From CAZDWZ01 sp964509425 (GTDB taxonomy: Bacteria; Bdellovibrionota_C; UBA2361; SZUA-149; CAZDWZ01), in contig CAZDWZ010000020.1 of assembly GCA_964509425.1 (NCBI GenBank), forward strand, positions 1 through 61,572: a DNA stretch of 61,572 nt, read 5' to 3'. Positions 52,722 through 60,521 of the stretch are shown piece after piece; within the stretch, counting starts at the first letter, position 1; every line of letters starts with the position of its first letter. The notes beneath the pieces are model-generated. The model saw only the letters and a program-made list of their open reading frames with translations. It was not told the DNA's origin and ran no database searches. Both the position numbers and the translations under genes were made by a program.

Positions 52722-52901
52722 GCTGGATATCGTATCCTCAGGGCGTCCGATATCCCGTTTCCAAGCAATCAAGCTACGATCCGATCTTAACCAATCGATT
52801 GATTTCGCCCAGAGTTTCCCCTCATTCGGGCGAAACACCAGATCGACGCAAAAATAAATCGCTTATCGGACGCCCTGAGGATAAGGAGATCGGAGATCAG
52901 G
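52722..52901 (+). mobile_element. type B MITE, best-preserved copy
   Basis: GGATATCGTATCCTCAGGGC, GTCCGATATCCCGTTTCC, core, then GCTTATCGGACGCCCTGAGG with ATAAGGAGATCGGAGATCAGG. Its terminal 20-base inverted repeat is perfect. It lies between convergent genes. Confidence 0.85.
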
Positions 52902-52962
52902 AATCTTCAGTTCCATCCAAATGCCAAGACCGCTCGCACGTAAAAAGAGAAACGATGCTCTT

Positions 52963-53349
52963 CTAGTAAATCGTCGTGGTCGTCTCTTCTACGAAAGTTT
53001 CCACTTGTAGACTCATGCCGACTTCAACATTGGTGGTGTTTCCCGCCTCAACCTTAATGTTGGAAATAGTGTTCATGCCGTATCCATAGAGAGCGGCGAC
53101 GATTTTATACGTACCAGGCGGTAGGCCATAAAATCCCGCTTCGCCTTGATAGTCGGAGATCTGGTGCTGATTCAACCCCTGCCCGCTCGTTGTGACGTCT
53201 ACGGCACTCAAGGGCGCTTTCCCATCCGAGTCGACGATCTTACATAGAATGCTCCCAGTCTGCACTTGAGCACTAGCAAGATTCAACCCCGCCAGAGTTA
53301 TGACGATCGCAGCTATAGACAACGTTAAGATTATCGAGGAAATGCGCAT
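52963..53349 (-). CDS. secreted carboxypeptidase-regulatory-like domain protein
   Basis: 128 aa from ATG 53349 (GGAGA upstream); the frame is open to 53406. Signal peptide about 1-28 (ends LASAQV). One CarboxypepD_reg/CnaB-like beta-sandwich: GSILCKIVDSDGKAPLSAVD, then QISDYQGEAGFYGLPPGTYK, as seen at N-termini of TonB receptors and in surface proteins. Here it stands alone. C-terminal Thr-rich tail (VEETTTTIY). Confidence 0.8.
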   Translation of the reverse strand: MRISSIILTLSIAAIVITLAGLNLASAQVQTGSILCKIVDSDGKAPLSAVDVTTSGQGLNQHQISDYQGEAGFYGLPPGTYKIVAALYGYGMNTISNIKVEAGNTTNVEVGMSLQVETFVEETTTTIY

Positions 53350-53462
53350 TCCGTTCTCCGACAAGCGAACACATTTTGAAAGGAGTTGGTACATCAAAGC
53401 GCGCACTTATAGAATCATTTTTCTCTTGCCTAAACTCCGTCCATCGTGGAATCGATCTCTGC

Positions 53463-53936
53463 ATGATTAATCGCCCCTCACGATATGTTTCTTGCGGAGC
53501 AAGTTGCAGCGCATTCTTTGCTCTCGTAGGCGTGGTAAGTATGCTGGCTTGTGGAGGAGGAGGGTCCTCTGATCCTTCTTTTGAGTTTACTTTGGCGGAT
53601 TTTCTCGATTCCAGCAATTTGGTCTCGACCTTTGACGATGACATTCAGGGTGAGCTGACTCAGGCCGCCGCTGTCAAAGGCGTCTCGGTCCGCTACGAAA
53701 CTGAACGGCCGATGCGTCGAAGATTCTGTTTGTATTCTGAAGACGGAGTCAATCACTCCCAAACCCTCAGCAATGCGCAGGGAACTACGCTTCTACGAAT
53801 GAACTCGGCCGATGCCGAAAAATGTCGCATCGTTACACTCTCCCCTGGTTCCTACGAGCTGACTCTTCTCCATGACGGAACGAGCCCTCCGGCTCAGGTA
53901 CGAATTGTCGGAAGCGATAGTTCAGGCAACGAATAG
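53463..53936 (+). CDS. probable lipoprotein
   Basis: 157 aa from ATG 53463. Signal sequence CSAFFALVGVVSMLACGGGG with a lipobox-like MLAC followed by GGGGSSD, typical of exported lipoproteins. The mature part includes SSNLVSTFDDDIQG, then beta strands (VSVRYETERPMRRRFCLYS; PGSYELTLLHDGTSPPAQVR) resembling a small beta-sandwich. Divergent from 52963-53349 with a 114-base shared upstream region. Not recognised beyond this. Confidence 0.65.
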   Translation: MINRPSRYVSCGASCSAFFALVGVVSMLACGGGGSSDPSFEFTLADFLDSSNLVSTFDDDIQGELTQAAAVKGVSVRYETERPMRRRFCLYSEDGVNHSQTLSNAQGTTLLRMNSADAEKCRIVTLSPGSYELTLLHDGTSPPAQVRIVGSDSSGNE

Positions 53937-53959
53937 TTTCGTCTGATTTGAGCTGATCT

Positions 53960-54372
53960 TTCCCCTCGTTGGTGGACATGGAACGCTTGACGGAAGTTAC
54001 CGATGGGGACATTTTGGCCACCCATTTTTGCGGCCGAATATCGTATCCTGAGAGCCTCCGATGTCTCCCTCGCAAACCCATACGAATGGAAAAAAGCCTT
54101 CTCCAGAGGAAATACTCCAGAAATTCTGCCGATAGCGCTCCTGGCCACCAAATCCAGGAGCGCGAATGTCTGTCAAACTTCGGTCTCAACTTCTCCGCAT
54201 CGAGTGTGCGGATTACTCGTCGCTCATCACGTCGCGAACGGTCGATTCTCGGCTCTGGTTTGTAAACAACAAGAAGCTCGAGAGTCATTGTCTCACCCAC
54301 CTTGCTCGATATCAGGAGAAGTACGGGGCCGAGCTCTTTGGATTCAGAGAGACAAATCGTTCAAGCTAAGAA
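53960..54372 (+). mobile_element. type A pieces: RAYT C-terminal scrap, left end, N-terminal fragment
   Basis: 53996-54031 matches the RAYT C-terminus (GGGGACATTTTGGCCACCCA); at 54034 a new left end (GAATATCGTATCCTGAGAGC) starts, with leader hairpin GCGCTCCTGG...TCCAGGAGCGC (54135-54163) and a transposase start at 54166. Two nested insertions. Confidence 0.75.
54166..54369 (+). pseudogene. RAYT N-terminal fragment
   Basis: About 58 codons (SVKLRSQLLRIECADYSSL; TSRTVDSRLWFVNNKKLES; ARYQEKYGAELFGF) nearly identical to the start of the gene at 61038, then divergence and stop. The HUH motif is lost. Confidence 0.8.
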
Positions 54373-54728
54373 AAGAACAGAAATTTAATTTCTTCCTTCG
54401 AACATTTGAGTTGAAGCAAGTTCAAGGCAGTCCGGAGGAATGCCTCGTCTTCGAACATCCGAAGATTCGGATCAACTGGGATGTTGCGCCGTGAAGGCCT
54501 GTCGCCAAACGAGAACTCGACGGTGTAGCTCGAAGTTACGGGGTTCACCGGGTATATTATCACCTTCGCATATGAATATTCGGTGCCAGAAAAAATCAAC
54601 TTTGCTTTGCCATTCCCCTCGAAGCGGAATGATTCGCCCGGGTCTTCGAATGTCCCATTTGATGTAGTTCGGGTGCATGTTGCAGACAGCGTCTCTCGGG
54701 TAAACGGGTCGATTATTTCGTGAAGACG
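54366..54728 (-). pseudogene. in-frame continuation after an amber stop
   Basis: 121 codons in the same frame as, and directly after, the TAG of 54729-55418, with no own start codon at its left edge. It is protein-like (ESFRFEGNGKAKLIFSGTEY; VTSSYTVEFSFGDRPSRRN; FLRTALNLLQLKCSKEEIKF), looks like a beta-rich domain and ends 6 bases before a RAYT fragment. Either a nonsense mutation split one ~350-aa protein or the stop is read through. Confidence 0.6.
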
Positions 54729-55418
54729 CTACTTCTTATCCGTATAAATCTGCCGTCCAAGGTCTACTCCGCGTAAGTATTGCGCTGTATTGGTTTCAGC
54801 GGACACCATCGCGTAGAATCCGTCGTAGAACTTCAACTCCGTGTGCCTCGACTGCTCGAAGGTCGACTGAAAGATGTTAAGCCCTCCCTTGTCGCTTGCC
54901 TCCTCGCGAGAGAAGCTTCCAAAGGCTTCCTCGTGCTGTTGGGCAGTTCGTCTTTCGAATGATCGATACTTTTTTGTATACGCCTCTTCCCAGCCGGATT
55001 TGTCTTCATTCCAAGCAAGAAAATTCACGATTGATACGAGCGGTCTCTTAACCCTCCCTGCTCGTTCCTCTTCTTCTCCTTCCCAACCTTCGCGCGTCAG
55101 GTCGCAATACTGGAGGTAATCGACAATTTTTCTCAGATGGTAAAATGGGTCCTCGATCCGCGCCTCCGTCGTGAAGCTCACGCGTGAGACATCGCAAGGT
55201 GGGGGAGGCAAGTTTTTCGAAGGCTCGACGCCCGGAAATCTCGACCTAACCGGCTCCGAAGGAACCGTCGCGGCCGGAATCAACTCGGCAGGGATTGTAT
55301 TCAGAATAATCGCGAGACTCGTCACTGGAGTCGCAGCGACGGGCCGTATGGAGCAGAATACCGAGAGAAAACTAGAGATTAAGTACAGCGCCAGCGAAGG
55401 GCATCGAAGATGCAGCAT
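54729..55418 (-). CDS. secreted protein, probably the N-terminal part of a split gene
   Basis: 229 aa; GGAGG 5-6 bases before ATG 55418. Signal peptide about 1-29 (ends VAATP). Pro-rich linker (GVEPSKNLPPPPCD), then helices with charged residues (REGWEGEEEERAGRVKRP; EEAYTKKYRSFERRTAQQHE) and RGVDLGRQIYTDKK before TAG at 54729-54731. The frame stays open and protein-like for 121 codons after the TAG, so the annotated end may be a recent nonsense mutation. No family was recognised. Confidence 0.6.
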   Translation of the reverse strand: MLHLRCPSLALYLISSFLSVFCSIRPVAATPVTSLAIILNTIPAELIPAATVPSEPVRSRFPGVEPSKNLPPPPCDVSRVSFTTEARIEDPFYHLRKIVDYLQYCDLTREGWEGEEEERAGRVKRPLVSIVNFLAWNEDKSGWEEAYTKKYRSFERRTAQQHEEAFGSFSREEASDKGGLNIFQSTFEQSRHTELKFYDGFYAMVSAETNTAQYLRGVDLGRQIYTDKK

Positions 55419-55599
55419 ATAACCTCCAGACGTTCTGAACCCGTTCGATCAGCCTTTTCTATCGTCCGTTATATTTTGGGAATTGGGCCTAATGCTCTAA
55501 GAAATGATGTGTTCTCAACGACTCACGGCTAGAGGCTCCGCATAATCGCTTCATGTGAAAAGACGCGTGCCGTTCGCGTGAATGAGTGCCGACTCGGGC

Positions 55600-55889
55600 G
55601 CATCGAAATTCCCGGCTCCAAAATCCAGGATGAGAACTCCGCTGCCAGCCAGAGAGAGAACTCTCCCCTCACCTCCAAAAATCTCATCCGCGCTCATCGA
55701 GCGGCGAAGCTCCCTTCCCTCCGCTCTTCTTTAACGCATTTCGTCGAACAAATTCTGCCATCGCGAACGCGCTTGACGATCTTGACTCGCACACGCAACG
55801 ATTCGCCGAAGATACATTCAACTTTTCAAGCTACTGGAGCCATCTTTCGTGTGGAGCTTATTGGACGCCATGAGGATAAGGAGATCAGC
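55600..55889 (+). mobile_element. type A right-end remnant
   Basis: Conserved block (GAACTCTCCCCTCACCTCC, AACGCATTTCGTCGAACAA, AATTCGCCGAAGATACATTC) and right end GAGCTTATTGGACGCCATGAGG. It occupies most of the gap before the gene at 56107. Confidence 0.75.
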
Positions 55890-56106
55890 GAAGAGCACAG
55901 ACAAATCACAATTCCGCACATAACCGAGCAGTTACTAGTCATCGGCTTAAAACTTCCTCTCGATCGACAATTTTTCGAAGTGAGCGCGTCGATTGCTGGA
56001 TTGGAGAGAAGTCGTTCTACGACTCTTTCTTAAAGAGCGAAGGTCGCTCGCAATCTATCGGACTGGAACTTGGTAAATCGGGAATTTGGAACTGGAGGTT
56101 TTGAGT

Positions 56107-56664
56107 ATGTGTTCAACTTTGAATAAACTTGCGAATTTGATTGCAACTGTTTCGATCATTCTCGGTTTTCAGCTCGCCCCGGCATCTGCTGAGATGCCGA
56201 CCAATGACGAGATCTGTTTGCGTTCTTGTCAGGCGCGCTCGTCAATCGCCAAGAAGCGTTTGGATGCCCAACGTGATGAGGCGATTAAACAATTGAAAGA
56301 GTCGGTCAAAAGCGACATCGATGCTCTCATTGTCTTCGGTCAGCAATACGAATCACTGAAATTCAGATTTGAGAACGCAAGAGCGCAGATCAACGAAAAC
56401 TGGGTGCTTACGTGCGCAAAGACTTGTTTATGGAAGAAAGAATATCTCATGTATGCCGACTGCGAGTACGAGCGAGAGTTCTACGTTAACGGATTATCCT
56501 TTCTCGTGGCGACACGGGTGAAGAGTTTCACCGAGGATAATTCCCTAACTTCAGGCGAGAGAGCCCGGATGCTCGAAGGCGTGTATAATCAAACCAACCC
56601 ACTCTTTGAGCTTGTAGGGGAGTTTTACCAAGCTTGTCTCAAGATGGTCGACGACCAATTCTAG
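56107..56664 (+). CDS. secreted twin C-x3-C helical protein
   Basis: 185 aa from ATG 56107 (GGAGG 8-9 bases upstream). Signal peptide about 1-29 (ends ASAEM). C37-x3-C41 (CLRSC) and C103-x3-C107 (CAKTC) sit on two long charged helices (KKRLDAQRDEAIKQLKESVK; YESLKFRFENARAQINENW), the arrangement of a disulfide-clamped helical hairpin. C119 and a late Cys are extra. No family was recognised. A TTTAAGAATACG-type repeat follows at 56701. Confidence 0.65.
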   Translation: MCSTLNKLANLIATVSIILGFQLAPASAEMPTNDEICLRSCQARSSIAKKRLDAQRDEAIKQLKESVKSDIDALIVFGQQYESLKFRFENARAQINENWVLTCAKTCLWKKEYLMYADCEYEREFYVNGLSFLVATRVKSFTEDNSLTSGERARMLEGVYNQTNPLFELVGEFYQACLKMVDDQF

Positions 56665-56700
56665 CTTCATTCGATATTCGATAATCCTCTTGTACGTAAT

Positions 56701-56721
56701 GTTTAAGAATACGTAGATCAG
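56701..56721. repeat. TTTGAGAATTCG-type repeat
   Basis: GTTTAAGAATACGTAGATCAG, 37 bases 3' of the gene ending at 56664. Confidence 0.55.
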
Positions 56722-56779
56722 ACTGCAACGGCATGGATCGAGACAGTGAACTTCGACTGCGACTTGGAATATCGGATTC

Positions 56780-57315
56780 CCCGAAAATCGTATCCTCAAA
56801 GCCTCCGATATCCACTTCGCGGACCGATACAAATCGGGAGCAGTTGCTTAAGACCGTTGCGGAGAGTCGGCCCAAAAAGACGAAGAAGAGTAAGAGAGAC
56901 AGCAAACGCCCGCTGGTTCTTACCCAATGTCCGGAAGCGAAGAAGCTGTTTCTGTTTCTGAAGTGATACTTGTCTATCGATGAAGCATACGAAGTCGTGG
57001 TGAACTTGTACCGACTCGGAAAACTTAATGTGAAGTTTCCGGCGGGGACTTATCGGCCACCTGTGTTTGCCGCCGGCTAGAGCGACACCTCTCCCCTCAC
57101 CTCGGAAAATCTCCCACCCGCTCATCGAGCGACGATACCCCTTTCCCGCCGATCCACTTTAATCGCATCTCGTCAAAGAAAGTCTAGCGTCGCGAACGCG
57201 TTCGACTACCGCCACGCTCACACGCAGCAATTCGCCCAAGATACATTCAACTTTTCAAGCGACTCGTGCCGGCTTTCACGTGGGGCTTATCGGACGCTCT
57301 GAGGATAAGGAGATT
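56780..57315 (+). mobile_element. type A element with both ends and RAYT C-terminal remnant
   Basis: Left end GAAAATCGTATCCTCAAAGC, then a jump to the RAYT C-terminal coding region (GTCGGCCCAAAAAGACGAAG to the TAG at 57078-57080, with frameshifts), the conserved block and right end GGGGCTTATCGGACGCTCTG. About 535 bases, non-functional. Confidence 0.8.
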
Positions 57316-57410
57316 GTCACAAATACGCAGGAAACTTTCATTGAAATCCGAAGAAATGCAGGGCTGGAAACTTCATAAAAGTGAAAGCCAAGTAAACCAT
57401 GAGGATCTAT

Positions 57411-58049
57411 ATGCGAAACTTTTCAGTCACTCTCGTCGCGCTCGGATATTGCGTGCTTCTTAGCGGTCCGTTTAACGACGCTTCTGCACAAGACCGAACT
57501 CCGAGCATCGATGCAGACGTTACGACTTCGGGGCTGGCTCCTCTAGCCGGGCCGATTGGAACGAACACGGATCTTTCGAACGCGTATCCATTGTATGAGA
57601 CACCGATTACTAACCCGGTCACTGATCGAATTTTTGAAAGCGTGGGGCAATCGATGGGCAGCGGCCCCCTTCCTCCTCCAGCGCCACCAGCGGTGATAGG
57701 TTACGCTTGCCGCGAGGTCAACACGTTTATCATTGGTAGCGATTGGCTAAGTGAGATCGGAACAGCACCTCCAGGCTACACCGATCCCTATCACAATGCG
57801 ATCCAGACTTATAGAAATGCCATGAATAGTATCAACTCCGGCGCATTTCGAACTTCCGATGTTCCTTACGCCGTGGCGCCTGCCAAGTGCTCGGATCCGG
57901 AAGGTGCGTGCAACTGTGTTTCGGCTGAGTTACAGAATTCACAAGAGTGCATGAAGACAGTTCATAACCAGTCAGATGTCTCTGTTTGTGTTCTTAATTT
58001 GTATGACGGAGTTCGCTGGTGCGTAAGCCATTCTGGTTTTTGCGGGTAG
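57411..58049 (+). CDS. secreted Cys-containing orphan protein
   Basis: 212 aa from ATG 57411, chosen because GAGGA lies 5 bases upstream; ATG 57399 is in frame. Signal peptide about 1-26 (ends DASAQD). A disordered Pro/Thr/Ser part with GPLPPPAPPA precedes a C-terminal domain of about 120 residues rich in Cys (YACREV, KCSDPEGACNCVSAE, ECMKTV, VCVLNL, WCVSHSGFCG). Probably disulfide-stabilised. Not recognised. A repeat doublet starts 4 bases after its stop. Confidence 0.65.
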   Translation: MRNFSVTLVALGYCVLLSGPFNDASAQDRTPSIDADVTTSGLAPLAGPIGTNTDLSNAYPLYETPITNPVTDRIFESVGQSMGSGPLPPPAPPAVIGYACREVNTFIIGSDWLSEIGTAPPGYTDPYHNAIQTYRNAMNSINSGAFRTSDVPYAVAPAKCSDPEGACNCVSAELQNSQECMKTVHNQSDVSVCVLNLYDGVRWCVSHSGFCG

Positions 58050-58052
58050 GGC

Positions 58053-58096
58053 TGGATATCGTATCCTCAGAGCGACCTGAGGATTTGAAGATCAGA
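58053..58096. repeat. minimal left-end/right-end doublet
   Basis: GGATATCGTATCCTCAGAGC joins directly to CCTGAGGATTTGAAGATCAG: the two element termini with nothing between. The smallest member of the family, comparable to a REP doublet. Confidence 0.75.
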
Positions 58097-58111
58097 TAAA
58101 CGTTAAGAAGT

Positions 58112-58146
58112 GAAGGGGCCGGCTGTCCATCGTTTGCCGCCCCTTC
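58112..58146 (-). terminator. strong hairpin after GC-rich gene
   Basis: GAAGGGGC-x-GGC and GCC-x-CCCCTTC arms around a 12-base loop, 5 bases downstream of the minus-strand gene ending at 58151. Confidence 0.6.
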
Positions 58147-58150
58147 TTCT

Positions 58151-58447
58151 TCACTCCTTTCGTCCGAGCAACGAGACCTGCTCGAGCGCCGTCTTGACGT
58201 GGGTGAACACCGACGGCTGCATCGCCTTCAGCGACGGGTTCTGGTCCCCGACCGTTGTCAGGCAGAAGCCGGTCGTCATGTCGTGGAAGTGCCACCCGAC
58301 CGGCACGCAGATTCCCGACACCGGCTTGTTCGGAAGGTCGGTCCGAACGTGGAAATCGCCGAAGGCACCCCACGTCACTTGGATCGATGCCCCCTTCTGC
58401 AGCTCCTCAATGGTCGCCCGCGCGCCCTCGTGGTCGGGGTCGAGCAC
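58151..58447 (-). CDS. small GC-rich orphan protein inside a RAYT element
   Basis: 98 aa from GTG 58447. The start codon sits at the junction with RAYT sequence: from 58442 rightwards the plus strand is transposase (EHVLEFKRLRGY). GC-rich codons. Protein features: EELQKGASIQVTWGAFGDFH, WHFHDMTTGFCLTTVGDQN and a helical C-terminus. No signal peptide, not recognised. It carries its own terminator and has the repeat doublet at 58053-58096 on its far side. Confidence 0.55.
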   Translation of the reverse strand: MLDPDHEGARATIEELQKGASIQVTWGAFGDFHVRTDLPNKPVSGICVPVGWHFHDMTTGFCLTTVGDQNPSLKAMQPSVFTHVKTALEQVSLLGRKE

Positions 58448-58825
58448 GTTCTAGAATTCAAGCGACTTCGCGGCTACGAACACCTGCCGCAGCGAGATTA
58501 CAAGAGACTGATGCTTAAAAAACCAGAAGAGCGAAGGCTCGAACTCGTTCGAGAGCGAAAGGCAAAGGGGCTTGGGTTTCTCCCAAGGGAGATACTACTT
58601 AAGACTGTCCCCGGCAGCCGACCCAAAAAGACGAAAAAGAGCAAGAGAGACAGTAAGCGCCCTTTGGTCCTTACTCAATGTCCGGAAGCGAAGAAGCTGT
58701 TTCTGAAGTGGTACTTCTCGATCTACGAAGCGTACAAGGTTGCAGTGAAGCTGTATCGACTCGGAAAGCTTGATGTGAAGTTTCCGGCAGGGACTTATCG
58801 ACCGCCCATCTTTGCTGCTGGCTAG
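58442..58825 (+). pseudogene. RAYT C-terminal fragment, longest copy
   Basis: 126-128 intact codons to TAG 58823: EHVLEFKRLRGYEHLPQRDY, RERKAKGLGFLPREILLKTV, PKKTKKSKRDSKRPLVLTQC, KLFLKWYFSIYEAYKVAVKL and ending PPIFAAG. No N-terminal part. It defines the C-terminus of the family's transposase. Confidence 0.8.
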
Positions 58826-59059
58826 AGCGAGAACTCTCCCCTCACCTCCGAAAATCTCATCTCCGCTCATGGAGCGGCGGAGCCCCTTTCCCGCCGATCC
58901 ACCTTAAACGCATCTCGTCACAGCAATTCTACCGTCACAGACGCGCAAGACGGGTCTTGATCCGCACACGCACCGATTCGCCGAAGATATCTTCAACTTT
59001 TCAAGCGATTCGTCCCTTCTTTCACGTGGAGTTATCGGACGCTCTGAGGATAAGGAGAG
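58826..59059 (+). mobile_element. conserved non-coding 3' block and right end of type A element
   Basis: AGCGAGAACTCTCCCCTCAC to CACGTGGAGTTATCGGACGC and TCTGAGGATAAGGAGA: about 230 bases that follow the RAYT stop codon in every type A copy. Confidence 0.8.
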
Positions 59060-59124
59060 TGGATCATCTCAAATCGTGCGTTTCGATGCGGCGAGCCTTC
59101 GAAATTCTGAATGCTCAGCTCGAG

Positions 59125-59188
59125 ATTCAAGCGATCTTCGATATATTCAACGTGAAGCTTATCGGACGCCCTGAGGATAAGATGATCG
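59125..59188 (+). repeat. solo right end
   Basis: TTCAAGCGATCTTCGATATA then AAGCTTATCGGACGCCCTGA and GGATAAGATGATCGG, a second right end 20-35 bases before the next gene. Confidence 0.7.
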
Positions 59189-59223
59189 GTGAATCTATAA
59201 CATTTTAGGTGAATCATACGAAC

Positions 59224-60468
59224 ATGATATCGTTTCTATGTCAGCTAGGAAATCAAGCGATTGGAGGTATAGTTCTTCGCACGAGCGCTTTTGCACTTTC
59301 CAGTCTTGCGATTCTGGTGTCGCCACAGACGTCGTTTGCAGATTCTCCGACAATAGATCATGCCTTACAACGGTCTGAGTTGACGTCGACGCCGGAGATT
59401 ACTCAAAACTGCATTCCTCCTACATTGTCGGAGTTCAACGGTTATCCCTTAGTTGATTCTGCCCCACCGGATTCAAGCTTCGTTGCAGAGCAAGTTCTTG
59501 TTCCCCTCGCCTCGGATCCAAAGTTGGCGAGTACCGAATGGTTTTTCAAGCTCCCGTGTATGAAAGAGGCAACGCAGCTACGATTTGCTGCGCCAATAAA
59601 CGACTTGTCCCCTTACCTGCTTGGAGTTGATTATTTTGTTTCGAATCGGGCGGCAAGCCAGCAGTCTGCTTCGATACCAGCTCTTCATTTCATTCGGCCG
59701 GGAAGCTACGTTATCGAAGTTGTAGGTGGGAGCATGTCATCCCTACCAAGCGTGTTCGTCCTTCGGGTTGGGGTTATTGAATTCCAGTCTCCTACTATCC
59801 GAAACGAGCAGCGAGAGGCTGAACAGCTGAAGGAAGACAATCGCTGCGAAGGAGGATTAGCACAAAGGCGTATCATCAGTTTTGGCGATCATCCCAAGTT
59901 GCGGGCTGCAGGTTTTGAGGGTGATGTCATGGCGGGCAGAATTGACTTTCTGTATCCAAAAATTCCAGTGATTTCTAGCATCTCGGATCTCTTAAACCAA
60001 ATTGCATCGCTCATGAAGGATAAGAACATTTCTGAGCTAACTCTGTTTGGCCATGGTCAGGTTTCTAGATATGATTTCGCATGGACAGTTGGATTGGGTG
60101 CAGCAGACCTTATCAGTCTCGAGCCAAGCAACACGGAAGATCTACTTTGGGTCTGGAATGGTCGCAATGCTCTCGTGGGAGCAATTGGCACGATTGATAA
60201 GTTAAACTTTTTCTCATGCTGTACCGCTCATCGGCGAGCAGTCACCCGTTTCGAGTCAGTGAGTTTATTTGATTCGTTGACTCCGAAAGGTTACACGGCG
60301 CTCTCAATTAAGGAGGTTTGTGGCTCGACCAGGCCGACATCTTCGCCAGCAAAGGAGCTTTGGACATTAGGAGAGAATCCGCGATTGGTGAAAAGATTGG
60401 TGGAGCTTGAAATTGAAGACGGCAGCTGGACATGCCGAAAAGATCCAGATTTTTTGTTGCCGAAATAA
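59224..60468 (+). CDS. secreted caspase/CHAT-like (clan CD-type) candidate
   Basis: 414 aa from ATG 59224; GTG 59209 is also in frame. Signal peptide about 1-39 (ends SFADS). Residues 50-200 look like a beta-rich prodomain. From about 212: RRIISFGDH, then ISELTLFGHGQ (H277, G278) and, 55 residues on, LNFFSCCTAHRR (C332/C333). A hydrophobic strand ending in HG, then a strand ending in (S/G)C, is the His-Cys dyad arrangement of caspase-like clan CD peptidases and DUF4347/CHAT domains. Catalytic assignment is inference. No obvious partner; a solo right end precedes it. Confidence 0.6.
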   Translation: MISFLCQLGNQAIGGIVLRTSAFALSSLAILVSPQTSFADSPTIDHALQRSELTSTPEITQNCIPPTLSEFNGYPLVDSAPPDSSFVAEQVLVPLASDPKLASTEWFFKLPCMKEATQLRFAAPINDLSPYLLGVDYFVSNRAASQQSASIPALHFIRPGSYVIEVVGGSMSSLPSVFVLRVGVIEFQSPTIRNEQREAEQLKEDNRCEGGLAQRRIISFGDHPKLRAAGFEGDVMAGRIDFLYPKIPVISSISDLLNQIASLMKDKNISELTLFGHGQVSRYDFAWTVGLGAADLISLEPSNTEDLLWVWNGRNALVGAIGTIDKLNFFSCCTAHRRAVTRFESVSLFDSLTPKGYTALSIKEVCGSTRPTSSPAKELWTLGENPRLVKRLVELEIEDGSWTCRKDPDFLLPK

Positions 60469-60499
60469 CTGAAGTAGTGATGGCGCACCCGGCCCAGGT

Positions 60500-60521
60500 C
60501 TCCTCAGGCGTCCGATATCGA
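60500..60521 (+). repeat. left-end scrap
   Basis: TCCTCAGGCGTCCGATATCG interrupts the 3' part of the IS110 remnant. Confidence 0.65.

Noticed and set aside
23841..52901. CRISPR array
   Set aside because: Repeats are dispersed over kilobases with variable internal sequence and no regular spacers; no cas genes are present.
57266..57463. Plus-strand frame starting in a right end
   Set aside because: The N-terminal residues (LSDALRIRR-like) are a translation of the repeat terminus and recur at other copies.
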